This document shows positions 5,697 through 12,318 of a stretch of 12,595 nucleotides of DNA, one piece after another (positions within the stretch are counted from its first letter, which is position 1; the number at the start of each line of letters is the position of its first letter). Location: NCBI GenBank assembly GCA_023150495.1, contig JAKLKT010000032.1:1-12595 (forward strand). The letters are read 5' to 3'. The DNA is from Planctomycetota bacterium. Its GTDB lineage: Bacteria; Planctomycetota; PLA2. Both the position numbers and the translations under genes were made by a program. Below the pieces are notes generated by a model. The model had not been told where the DNA came from, made no database searches, and saw nothing but the letters and a program-made list of their open reading frames with translations.

Positions 5697-6973
5697 CGCG
5701 CCCCCAGGGTGAGCGTCTCGGTGCGCTCCGGCCCGACCGAGAGGAGCACGATCGGCGCTCCGATCTCCGTTGCGAGCGCCTCGACGTACGCCGCGGCGCG
5801 CCGCGGCAGGCGCTCGGGCGTCCGGATCCCGTTCAGGGGCTCGGTGAACCCCTTCACGTCGCGGTAGACCGGCTTCGCGCGCCGCAGGAGGTCGATGTCG
5901 GCGGGGAACTCCTCGATCCGCCGGCCGTCCACCTCGTAGGCGACGCAGATGCGGAGCGGATCGATGCCCTGGAGCACGTCGATCTTCGTCAGCGCGACCC
6001 CGTCGACCCCGTTCAGCGCGCACACGTGCCGCATCGCGAGCGCGTCGAACCAGCCGCAGTCGCGCGGCCGACCGGTGACGGTGCCGTACTCCTTGCCGCG
6101 CTCGCGCAGGAGCTCGCCGATCGGGCCGGTCTCGCGCGTCGGCAGCGGCCCCGCGCCCACGCGCGTCACGTAGGCCTTCGCGACCGTGATCACCTTGTCC
6201 ACCGAGCGCACGGGGAGCCCCGTGCCGGCGGAGATGCCCCCGACGCCGCAGTTGCTCGTCGAGACGAAGGGGTAGGTGCCGAAGTCGACGTCGAGGAGCG
6301 CCGCCTGCGCCCCCTCGAGGACGATCTCCTTCCCGTCCGCCCGCGCCTCGCGCAGGTACTTCACGGTGTCGCAGGAGAGCGGCCGCAGGAACTCGACCCA
6401 GCTCTCGACCTCCGCGGTCGCGCTCGCGAGGTCGACCTGCTCCGCGCCGAGCGCCCGGAGGCGGGCGTTGCCGCGCTCGAGGAGGTAGAGGAGCCGCTCC
6501 TTCCGCACGCGGTCGGAGAGGAGGTCGGCGACGCGGAACCCCTCGTAGAGGTGCTTGTCGCCCATGCAGGTCGAGATCCCGCGCCCGGTGGACTGGTTCC
6601 GCCACGTCGCGTTGCGCGAGGCGTCGAGCGCGCGGTCGAGCGGCGGGTGGAACGGCAGCACGAGGTGCGCGCGGTCGGAGACCTTGAGCCGGGCGCTCAC
6701 GTCGTAGCCGCGCGCCTCGAGGTGCTCGACCTCCCCGCGCAGGACCGACGGGTCGAGGATGACGCCGTTCGCGATCACCCCCATCGCGCCCTGGAGCACG
6801 CCCGACGGCGTGAGCCGGAGCGCGAAGCGCTCCTCGCCGAGCACGATCGTGTGGCCGGCGTTCGAGCCGCCCTGGTAGCGCACGACGATGTCGGCGTCGC
6901 TCGCGAGGAAGTCGACGACCTTGCCCTTCCCCTCGTCCCCCCACTGCCCCCCGAACACGCACGTGACCGGCAT
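5693..6973 (-). CDS. purA: Adenylosuccinate synthetase (divergent in two active-site loops)
   Basis: PurA joins IMP and aspartate using GTP, the first committed step to AMP. The 426-residue length is normal. The N-terminal GQWGDEGKGK carries catalytic Asp13, and NAGHT gives Asn38 and His41; STGRG (128-132) and the GTP-base motif TKID (329-332) are present. Two regions are unusual. After TGRGI the family normally reads GPAYEDKxARR; here it is STCMGDKHLYEGFR, so the position of E. coli Arg143 is Tyr143. In the aspartate-binding loop the usual TGRPRRCGW is TGRPRDCGW, replacing the Arg305 equivalent with Asp305. Asp13 argues against the phage paralogue PurZ. The start has a strong Shine-Dalgarno (GGAGGAG). 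It lies 41 bases after carA. Confidence 0.93.
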   Translation of the reverse strand: MPVTCVFGGQWGDEGKGKVVDFLASDADIVVRYQGGSNAGHTIVLGEERFALRLTPSGVLQGAMGVIANGVILDPSVLRGEVEHLEARGYDVSARLKVSDRAHLVLPFHPPLDRALDASRNATWRNQSTGRGISTCMGDKHLYEGFRVADLLSDRVRKERLLYLLERGNARLRALGAEQVDLASATAEVESWVEFLRPLSCDTVKYLREARADGKEIVLEGAQAALLDVDFGTYPFVSTSNCGVGGISAGTGLPVRSVDKVITVAKAYVTRVGAGPLPTRETGPIGELLRERGKEYGTVTGRPRDCGWFDALAMRHVCALNGVDGVALTKIDVLQGIDPLRICVAYEVDGRRIEEFPADIDLLRRAKPVYRDVKGFTEPLNGIRTPERLPRRAAAYVEALATEIGAPIVLLSVGPERTETLTLGAR

Positions 6974-6983
6974 CTCTCCTCCG
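6974..6983 (-). promoter_or_regulatory. Strong Shine-Dalgarno sequence of purA
   Basis: The minus strand reads CGGAGGAGAG directly before the purA ATG. It is the clearest ribosome binding site in the window and contrasts with carA, ctpA, rpmB, the kinase and the STAS gene, none of which has one. Just upstream (6994-7005) is a 12-bp perfect palindrome CGCGGGCCCGCG, which could be chance at this base composition. Confidence 0.75.
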
Positions 6984-7014
6984 TCTCACTCCGCGCGGGC
7001 CCGCGATCCCTTTC

Positions 7015-8139
7015 TCATCCGCGGCTCGCCGCGATCAGCTCCCGGAAGCGCGGGAAGAGGTACCGCGAATCGTGCGGGCCCGGGCTCGCCTCCGGGTGGT
7101 ACTGGACGGCGTAGGCGGGGTACTCGACGTGGCGGAACCCCTCCACCGTCCTGTCGTTCAGGTTCACGTGCGTGAGCTCGAGGCCGCTTCCCTCGAGGCT
7201 CTCCGCGTCGACGGCGAACCCGTGGTTCTGGCTCGTGATCTCGACCTTGCCCGTCGTCAGGTCCATGACCGGCTGGTTCCCGCCGCGGTGGCCGAACTTG
7301 AGCTTATAGGTCTTCGCGCCGCAGGCGAGCGCGAGGATCTGGTGGCCGAGGCAGATCCCGAACGTCGGCAGCTTCGGCAGGAGCGCCTTCACCGTCGCGG
7401 CCACGTAGTCGACGGGCGCGGGGTCGCCGGGCCCGTTCGAGAGGAAGAGCCCGTCCGGCTTCCACGCGAGGATCTCCGCAGGCGTCGCCGTCGCCGGGAA
7501 GACCCGCACGAGGAACCCCCCGTCCACGAGGAGGCGGAGGATGTTCCGCTTGATCCCGCAGTCGATCGCCGCGACCCGGTAGACGGGCGAGGGGGGCGTC
7601 CGGGGGCCGCGGAACTCGCGCGGCTCGCCCTCGTTCCAGTCGTAGGCCTTCCCGGAGCTCACGGCCCGGACGAGGTCCTGGCCGGCCATGTCGGGCGCGG
7701 CCTTCGCCTTCGCGCGCAGCGAGTCGTCGTCGAGATCCGTCGCGGAGAGCACCGCGGGCATCGCGCCGAGCATCCGGACGTGCCGCACGAGGGCCCGCGT
7801 GTCGATCCCCGCGAGGCCGGGGATCCCGAACCGCCGGAGGTACCCGTCGAGCGAGCCCTCGGAGCGGTAGTTGCTCGGCCGGCGCGCGGCCTCCCGGACG
7901 ACGAACCCGGTGACCCACGGCCGCCCGGACTCGACGTCCGCCGAGTTCACCCCGTAGTTGCCGACATGGGGGTAGGTCATCGTCACGATCTGTCCCATGT
8001 ACGAGGGGTCGGTGAGGACCTCCTGGTACCCGGTCATGGAGGTGTTGAAGACGACCTCCCCGGTGACCTCCGTCTCCGCGCCGAACGATTCGCCCGTGAA
8101 GACGGTGCCGTCGGCAAGAACGAGCTTCGCCTGTCCCAT
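7015..8139 (-). CDS. carA: Carbamoyl-phosphate synthase small (glutamine amidotransferase) subunit
   Basis: CarA hydrolyses glutamine and channels ammonia to the large subunit CarB for carbamoyl phosphate, feeding pyrimidine and arginine synthesis. The 374-residue protein has the N-terminal CarA domain (FNTSMTGYQEVLTDPSYMGQI, conserved, about 31-51) and a class I amidotransferase domain from about 187. Nucleophile Cys263 is in GICLGHQ and the rest of the triad is His348 and Glu350 in QYHPEASPGPHD. SNGPGDP (234-240) is also typical. All catalytic residues are intact. carB is not in the window, so the pair is split or lies elsewhere. The ATG at 8139 has no Shine-Dalgarno but a TAGAAT box 13 bases upstream. 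Confidence 0.96.
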   Translation of the reverse strand: MGQAKLVLADGTVFTGESFGAETEVTGEVVFNTSMTGYQEVLTDPSYMGQIVTMTYPHVGNYGVNSADVESGRPWVTGFVVREAARRPSNYRSEGSLDGYLRRFGIPGLAGIDTRALVRHVRMLGAMPAVLSATDLDDDSLRAKAKAAPDMAGQDLVRAVSSGKAYDWNEGEPREFRGPRTPPSPVYRVAAIDCGIKRNILRLLVDGGFLVRVFPATATPAEILAWKPDGLFLSNGPGDPAPVDYVAATVKALLPKLPTFGICLGHQILALACGAKTYKLKFGHRGGNQPVMDLTTGKVEITSQNHGFAVDAESLEGSGLELTHVNLNDRTVEGFRHVEYPAYAVQYHPEASPGPHDSRYLFPRFRELIAASRG

Positions 8140-8224
8140 GAAAAACCGCCGGATTCTACCGTCCCGGGGGCCCCGCCGGGGACTTTCGGCCGGGGCGATT
8201 CGGGGGGGCTCCGGGGGCCCTTCG
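8140..8224 (-). promoter_or_regulatory. tsaD-carA intergenic region with -10-like box and G-run cluster
   Basis: This 85-base gap holds TAGAAT (reading 8158 to 8153), 13 bases before the carA ATG, with no obvious -35 match. A start about 7 bases after the box would give a leader of about 6 bases (ending GTTTTTC). The rest contains five plus-strand runs of 4-7 G's between 8166 and 8217. The plus strand is the template for carA, so the carA-side transcript would be C-rich. No riboswitch or standard terminator is recognisable. Confidence 0.4.
8204..8218 (+). repeat. 15-bp G-rich repeat word, copy B
   Basis: GGGGGCTCCGGGGGC occurs here, at 3866-3880 (copy A) and at 8853-8867 (copy C), all in the same orientation. 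Copies A and B match over 17 bases, through two further C's. This copy is intergenic; A lies in the phoH linker (coding APGAP) and C in tsaD (coding within DPPPEPPF). Short dispersed element or coincidence at this GC content cannot be separated here. Confidence 0.4.
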
Positions 8225-9223
8225 TCACTCCGAGTACGGGTCCGCGTCGAGGTCGAAGCCGTCCCGCCTCCCGGCCTCGAGGAGCTCCGTGCCCCGCGCG
8301 GCGACCATGGCCGCGTTGTCGGTGCAGAGCGACCTCGGCGGGATGAACACGGTGATCCCCGCGGCGCGGCCCCGCTCCGCCACGAGCTCGCGGAGGCGCG
8401 TGTTCGCCGCGACCCCCCCGCCGATCACGAGCCGCGTCCGCCCGAGCCGCGCTGCCGCGCGCACGGCCTTGGCGGAGAGGATGTCCGCGATCGCCTCCTG
8501 CGCGCTGGCCGCGAGGTCGGCGACGGCCACGGGCCCCTTCGTCGGGTCCTTCCTCCGCGCGTCCTGCCCCTTGAGCCGGTAGAGCACCGCGGTCTTCAGC
8601 CCCGAGAACGAGAAGTCGTCCGCGGGGTCGTCGCGCATCGGCCGCGGGAGGTCGACCGCTTTCGGGTCGCCGTCCTTCGCCGCCTTCTCGATCGAGGGGC
8701 CGCCGGGGTACGGGAGGCCGAGGAGGGCCGCGATCTTGTCGAAGCACTCGCCCGCCGCGTCATCCTGGGTCTGGCCGAGGCGGACGTAGCGCCCGCGTTC
8801 CGGCACGTCGTAGAGGAGCGTGTGCCCGCCCGACGCGATGAGGGCGACGAAGGGGGGCTCCGGGGGCGGGTCGAGGAGGTAGGCGGCGGCGACGTGGGCC
8901 TCGAGGTGGTGGACGCCGACGATCGGGAGCCCCTTCGCGAACGCGAAGGCCTTCGCCGCCGAGAGGCCGACGAGCAGCGGGCCGACGAGCCCGGGGCGGT
9001 TCGTGACCGCGATCGCGTCCGGCGGACCGGCCTCCTCGAGGCACGCCGCGAGCGCCGGGAGGAACTTCTCGGCGTGCGCGCGCGCCGCGACCTCCGGCAC
9101 CACGCCGCCGAAGGGGCGATGGAGCGCGTCCTGCCCGAGGACCCTGGAGGCGAGGATCCTCCCGCGCTCGACGAGCGCGACCGAGGTCTCGTCGCAGGAC
9201 GTGTCGATCCCGAGGACCCGCAT
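8225..9223 (-). CDS. tsaD: tRNA N6-adenosine threonylcarbamoyltransferase
   Basis: TsaD transfers threonylcarbamoyl to A37 of ANN-decoding tRNAs (t6A), working in the cytoplasm with TsaB and TsaE. The 332-residue protein has the ASKHA nucleotide-binding fold: LGIDTSCDETSVAL (4-17), metal ligands His106 and His110 in HHLEAH, SGGHT (131-135), GECFDKIA (158-165), GGGVAAN (268-274) and the third metal ligand Asp302 in CTDNAAM. All are intact. A Pro-rich loop (119-124) coincides with a repeat word. I chose the ATG at 9223 (MRVLGIDTSC) because the family starts this way; an ATG at 9241 adds six residues (MGRGEG) and lies only 5 bases after the ctpA stop, so it is possible. It is probably co-transcribed with ctpA. 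Confidence 0.95.
   Translation of the reverse strand: MRVLGIDTSCDETSVALVERGRILASRVLGQDALHRPFGGVVPEVAARAHAEKFLPALAACLEEAGPPDAIAVTNRPGLVGPLLVGLSAAKAFAFAKGLPIVGVHHLEAHVAAAYLLDPPPEPPFVALIASGGHTLLYDVPERGRYVRLGQTQDDAAGECFDKIAALLGLPYPGGPSIEKAAKDGDPKAVDLPRPMRDDPADDFSFSGLKTAVLYRLKGQDARRKDPTKGPVAVADLAASAQEAIADILSAKAVRAAARLGRTRLVIGGGVAANTRLRELVAERGRAAGITVFIPPRSLCTDNAAMVAARGTELLEAGRRDGFDLDADPYSE
8853..8867 (+). repeat. 15-bp G-rich repeat word, copy C (inside tsaD)
   Basis: This copy of GGGGGCTCCGGGGGC encodes part of a proline-rich loop (PPPEPPF, residues 119-125) of TsaD. It uses a different reading frame from copy A, so shared protein sequence does not explain the match. Confidence 0.4.
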
Positions 9224-9246
9224 CCCTTCCCCGCGCCCCATCCCGG

Positions 9247-10602
9247 TCACGGCACGAAGGCCGGGCAGCAGGCCTCGCCGAGGAGCAGGGTCTTCGCGGC
9301 CTCGATCTGCACGTCCACGAACCCCCGCCCTGCCGGAACGTACGCGGGATCCCAGTCGGCGTAGATCTCCTCCTCGAAGGCGTCGCCGAGATCCTCGCGG
9401 TCCTCGTCCGGCATCCGGACGAACAGGTCCGGCGGGATGCCTGCCAGCGGGTCGTCGGGGTTGTCGGGCGGTGTCCTCTGGTAGCTCGTCCCGAGCGGCG
9501 TCTCGTAGATCGACGTCGTGCGCTTGAAGATCGCGATCCCGGCCTCGGTCGGGATCTCCTCGACGAGCTGCACGAGGAACTTCCCCCAGGTGCGCTCGCC
9601 CACGAGGACGGCGCGGCGGTAGTCGCGCAGCGCTCCCGCGAGCACCTCGCTCGCGCTCGCGCTGCCCGCGTCCACGAGGACGGCGAGCGGGAGCGAGGCG
9701 TTCCACGTCTCCTTCGGATCCGCGCGGTGGACCGCGGTGAAGCGCTCGACGCGCCCCCGCTGCTTCACGACAACGCCTCCCTCGAGGAAGAGGTTCGCGA
9801 CCGCGACCGCCTGGTCGAGGAGCCCGCCGTGGTTGCCGCGGAGGTCGAGCACGAGCGCCCGGAGCCCCTCCTTCGCGAGGCCGTCGAGCGCGGCGCGGAG
9901 GTCCTTCGACGTGCTCGAGTCGAAGCCGGCGACGCGCACGTAGCCGACGCCCTTCGCGGGGTCGAGGAAACGGGTGCCGAAGACGGAGCCGTGGTCCACC
10001 TCGGCGCGGACGACCCTCGTGTCCCGCTCCGTCCCGTCCGCCGCCACGAGGCGGAGGACGACGGCGGTCCCCTCGATCCCGCGGATCGCCCGCTGGAGGG
10101 GCGAGTCGCCGGCAGCCCGCGCCGCGAGGCCGTCGGGGACGATCTCCCCGATCGGGCGCCCGTCCACGGCGACGATCCGGTCGCCGACGGCGACCCCCGC
10201 GGTCGCGGCCGGGCCCGAGGGCTTCACCCCCGCGATCCGCACGCTCTCGACGGGGCCCGCCTTCGGGGGGATCGGCTCGATGCGGACGCCGATGCCGGTG
10301 TAGCGGCCGCTGCTCTCCTCCCTCTGCTTCTCGACCTCCCAGGGCGGGACGATCGCGGCGTAGCCGTCGAACGACTTCACGTAGGCGTCGAGCATCCGGA
10401 AGTACGCGGCCTGCTGCTGGCGCCGGCTGCCGGTGCCCGCGACGTATTCCTGGCCGATCCGGTCCCGGACGTAGCGGGCGAAATCGGCGTCCCACGCGGG
10501 CGCGCCGGGGACCCCGCTCCGCTCGAGCGCCCACAGCACGACGAAGCCCGTGATGACGGCGAGGAGCGGGAGCAGGAGGGCCAGGAACTGGCGCCGCGAC
10601 AC
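9247..10602 (-). CDS. S41-family carboxy-terminal processing protease (CtpA/Prc type)
   Basis: This 451-residue envelope protease starts at GTG 10602 and has one N-terminal membrane anchor or signal (about 6-26, LALLLPLLAVITGFVVLW). An N-terminal helical part (33-100) is followed by a PDZ domain (about 101-190, with AATAGVAVGDRIVAVDG) and the S41 catalytic core. The Ser/Lys dyad is Ser316 in GSASASEV and Lys341 in GERTWGK, 25 residues apart as in known CtpA/Prc enzymes. The residue after this Lys is Phe where Gly is usual (GKF for GKG). The last about 70 residues are acidic and end in EACCPAFVP, with an unusual Cys pair. Such proteases trim C-termini of envelope proteins, including wall hydrolases; the specific target is unknown. 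No Shine-Dalgarno, but TACGAT sits 7 bases before the start. Confidence 0.93.
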   Translation of the reverse strand: MSRRQFLALLLPLLAVITGFVVLWALERSGVPGAPAWDADFARYVRDRIGQEYVAGTGSRRQQQAAYFRMLDAYVKSFDGYAAIVPPWEVEKQREESSGRYTGIGVRIEPIPPKAGPVESVRIAGVKPSGPAATAGVAVGDRIVAVDGRPIGEIVPDGLAARAAGDSPLQRAIRGIEGTAVVLRLVAADGTERDTRVVRAEVDHGSVFGTRFLDPAKGVGYVRVAGFDSSTSKDLRAALDGLAKEGLRALVLDLRGNHGGLLDQAVAVANLFLEGGVVVKQRGRVERFTAVHRADPKETWNASLPLAVLVDAGSASASEVLAGALRDYRRAVLVGERTWGKFLVQLVEEIPTEAGIAIFKRTTSIYETPLGTSYQRTPPDNPDDPLAGIPPDLFVRMPDEDREDLGDAFEEEIYADWDPAYVPAGRGFVDVQIEAAKTLLLGEACCPAFVP

Positions 10603-10671
10603 GGTCCGGATCGTACCACGTGCCGCCGTTGCCCCCGGCGCGGGCGGCCGCTACCATGACCCGTCCGGGCG
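10603..10671. promoter_or_regulatory. Divergent promoter region between ctpA and the STAS gene
   Basis: The 69-base gap serves both genes. Toward the STAS gene, TTGCCC (10629-10634) and TACCAT (10652-10657) are 17 bases apart, each four of six to consensus, with transcription expected near 10664, about 7 bases before the ATG. Toward ctpA, TACGAT (reading 10615 to 10610) is 7 bases before the GTG, with no -35 match. The two promoters do not share boxes but are close enough for joint control. Confidence 0.5.
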
Positions 10672-11010
10672 ATGAAAGTGACGCGCAGCGAGCGGGAGGG
10701 CGTGGCGATCCTCCGTCTTGCCGGGGAGTTCGACTCCTTCGAGACGGAGGAGATGCGGCGCATGTTCGAGGAGTGCCTGAGGGAGGGGCGCCGCCGCCTC
10801 GTCCTCGACCTCACCGACCTCGTCTTCGCCAACTCGACGACGATCGCCTTCTTCATCTCGGCGCAGAAGCGGGCGCGCGAGGCCGGTGGCGGGATGATCC
10901 TCGCGAGGCCGGGCGAGTTCCTGCGGAAGACGCTCAAGACCCTCGGCCTCGACCAGGTGCTCGTGATCAGCCCCGACCTCGACTCGGCGATCCACTCCCT
11001 CCGCGGGTAG
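10672..11010 (+). CDS. STAS-domain protein, anti-sigma factor antagonist-like
   Basis: The 112-residue protein is a single STAS domain: strand VAILRLAGEFDSF (11-23), helix EEMRRMFEECLREG (26-39), strand RRLVLDLTDLVF (41-52), phosphorylation loop ANSTTIAFFIS (53-63), then helix and GGMILAR strand. In SpoIIAA-type antagonists the loop reads DSSGL, and a Ser there is phosphorylated by an anti-sigma kinase. Here Asn54-Ser55-Thr56-Thr57 keeps Ser/Thr but replaces Asp with Asn. No anti-sigma kinase, sigma factor or PP2C phosphatase gene is in the window. The only kinase is the unlinked Hanks-type enzyme at the left. It is monocistronic as far as visible, divergent from ctpA and convergent with rodA. 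Partner-switch signalling is the likely role but the output is unknown. Confidence 0.85.
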   Translation: MKVTRSEREGVAILRLAGEFDSFETEEMRRMFEECLREGRRRLVLDLTDLVFANSTTIAFFISAQKRAREAGGGMILARPGEFLRKTLKTLGLDQVLVISPDLDSAIHSLRG

Positions 11011-11040
11011 CGGGGCGCCCATGAGGGTCGCGGCCGACGT

Positions 11041-11060
11041 GCAGGCCGGGCCGCGCCTGC
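11041..11060. terminator. Hairpin between convergent STAS gene and rodA; possible terminator
   Basis: GCAGGC (11041-11046) and GCCTGC (11055-11060) form a perfect 6-bp stem with an 8-base loop in the 75-base gap between the two stops. No T-run follows on either strand, so the terminator role is inferred mostly from position. Nothing else is recognised in this gap. Confidence 0.3.
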
Positions 11061-11085
11061 CGCGAACGGGCGCCGTGGCGGACCG

Positions 11086-12318
11086 CTAGTCGAAGTCGCC
11101 GCGGCCGAAGTCGTAGGCCGGGCGCGCCGCGACGTTGCACACGAGCGCCACGCCGAGCATGCACACGACGAGGCTCGACCGCCCGTAGCTCAGGAACGGC
11201 AGCGTGAGGCCCGTGACCGGCATGAGCCCGACGGTCATCGCGAGGTTGATGAAGGCCTGGCCCGCGAGCATCGCGAAGACGCCGAGGCAGAGCAGCCGCC
11301 CCGCGGGGTCGCGGTGTCGCGCGGCGACCGCGAGGATCGAGACGAGGAGCCATCCGAGGAGCGCGACCACGAGCAGCCCGCCGAGGAACCCCCACCGGTT
11401 CGCGACCGCCGCGAAGACGAAGTCGGTCTGCCGCTCGGGGACGCGGTAGAGCACCTGGCCAGCGGCCCCCTCCTCGTCCGCGCCGAGGAAGCCGCCCGCC
11501 CCCACGGCGATCTTCGACTGCTCGAGCTGGTAGTTCTCGTCCTTCGCCATCGCCTCCCGGCGCGCCGCTTCCGCCTTGCGCCGGGCCGCATCGGCCTTCT
11601 TCCCCGCGGCCTCGCCGCCCGCGCTCTTCCCCCCGGGCTCGTCGGCACCCATCACGCCGAGCTGCACGAGGAAGCCGTCGATCCGCTCCTTCTGGTACTC
11701 CCGGAGCCCCCAGTGGTAGAGGGGGAGGATCCCCGCGGCGCCGAGGAGGACCACGAGCAGCAGATGGCGCGGCCGCGCGCCCGCGGCGAAGAGCGTGGTG
11801 AAGAGGATCGGGATGAAGAGGAGCGCGGTGCCGAGGTCGGGCTGGACGAGGATCAGCCCCATCGGCACGAGCGTCAGCAGGAAGGGCGTGAAGAGCCCCT
11901 TGAAGGTCTTGTAGCTCGACCGGAAGCGGATGTAGCGCGCGAGCGTGATGACGAGCGCGAGCTTCATCAGCTCGCTCGGCTGGAACTCGACGCCGGGCAG
12001 CTCGATCCAGCGGCGGGCGTAGTTCCGCTCGACCCCGACGAGGAGGACGGCGACGAGGAGGAGGAGCGTCGCGCCGTAGAGGAGGTAGGCGCGGCCGACG
12101 ATCGTCTTGTACGGGACGAGCACGAACGCCGCGCCGGCCGCGATCCCGACCGCGATCCCGATCGCCTGCTTCACGTGCCAGTCGGCGACCCAGTTGAGGC
12201 CGAGCCGCACCTCGAGGCCGGAGAGGGCGAGGAGGCCGAGGAGCAGGAGCCCCGCGGTCGGCAGGATCGCCGGCCAGTAGAGCGGGATGCGGAGGCCGCG
12301 CAGGACGTCCGCCCTCAC
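11086..12318 (-). CDS. rodA: RodA, SEDS-family peptidoglycan glycosyltransferase (with loop insertion)
   Basis: RodA polymerises lipid II into glycan strands in the elongation complex together with a class B PBP, whose gene ends just upstream. The protein is 410 residues with about ten membrane helices. Motifs: YARRWIELPGVEFQPSELMK (100-119, containing Trp104 and PSE 114-116), QPDLGTALLF (159-168), QSKIAVGAGGFLG (267-279), PERQTDFVF (294-302) and PFLSYGRSS (374-382, normally SYGGSS). Between YQKERIDGFL and QSKIA, where the family has about 20 residues including an Asp-Pro motif, there are about 55 residues of Gly/Ala/Lys/Arg/Glu-rich sequence (222-260). The GTG at 12318 overlaps the PBP stop (GTGA) and has GGGGAGGG upstream; the longer open frame to 12522 is a shadow of the PBP gene. 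RodA is preferred over FtsW because of the PBP2 coupling. Confidence 0.9.
   Translation of the reverse strand: MRADVLRGLRIPLYWPAILPTAGLLLLGLLALSGLEVRLGLNWVADWHVKQAIGIAVGIAAGAAFVLVPYKTIVGRAYLLYGATLLLLVAVLLVGVERNYARRWIELPGVEFQPSELMKLALVITLARYIRFRSSYKTFKGLFTPFLLTLVPMGLILVQPDLGTALLFIPILFTTLFAAGARPRHLLLVVLLGAAGILPLYHWGLREYQKERIDGFLVQLGVMGADEPGGKSAGGEAAGKKADAARRKAEAARREAMAKDENYQLEQSKIAVGAGGFLGADEEGAAGQVLYRVPERQTDFVFAAVANRWGFLGGLLVVALLGWLLVSILAVAARHRDPAGRLLCLGVFAMLAGQAFINLAMTVGLMPVTGLTLPFLSYGRSSLVVCMLGVALVCNVAARPAYDFGRGDFD
11539..11655 (-). other. Insertion segment in the RodA extracytoplasmic catalytic loop
   Basis: Residues 222-260 begin VMGADEPGG, pass through Gly/Ser/Ala and then an Ala/Lys/Arg/Glu stretch (KKADAARRKAEAARREAMAK) likely to form a single charged helix, and end in DENYQLEQSKIA, where normal RodA sequence resumes. 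The reading frame is uninterrupted, so this is a real part of the protein rather than a frameshift artefact. Confidence 0.7.

Noticed and set aside
5693..6973. PurZ, the phage enzyme for 2-aminoadenine DNA
   Set aside because: The catalytic Asp13 of PurA is present (it is replaced in PurZ), length is full PurA, and the neighbours are chromosomal housekeeping genes.
6994..7005. 12-bp palindrome CGCGGGCCCGCG upstream of purA as an operator
   Set aside because: It consists only of G and C in a very GC-rich background and has no loop for an RNA hairpin; chance is a sufficient explanation without more copies.
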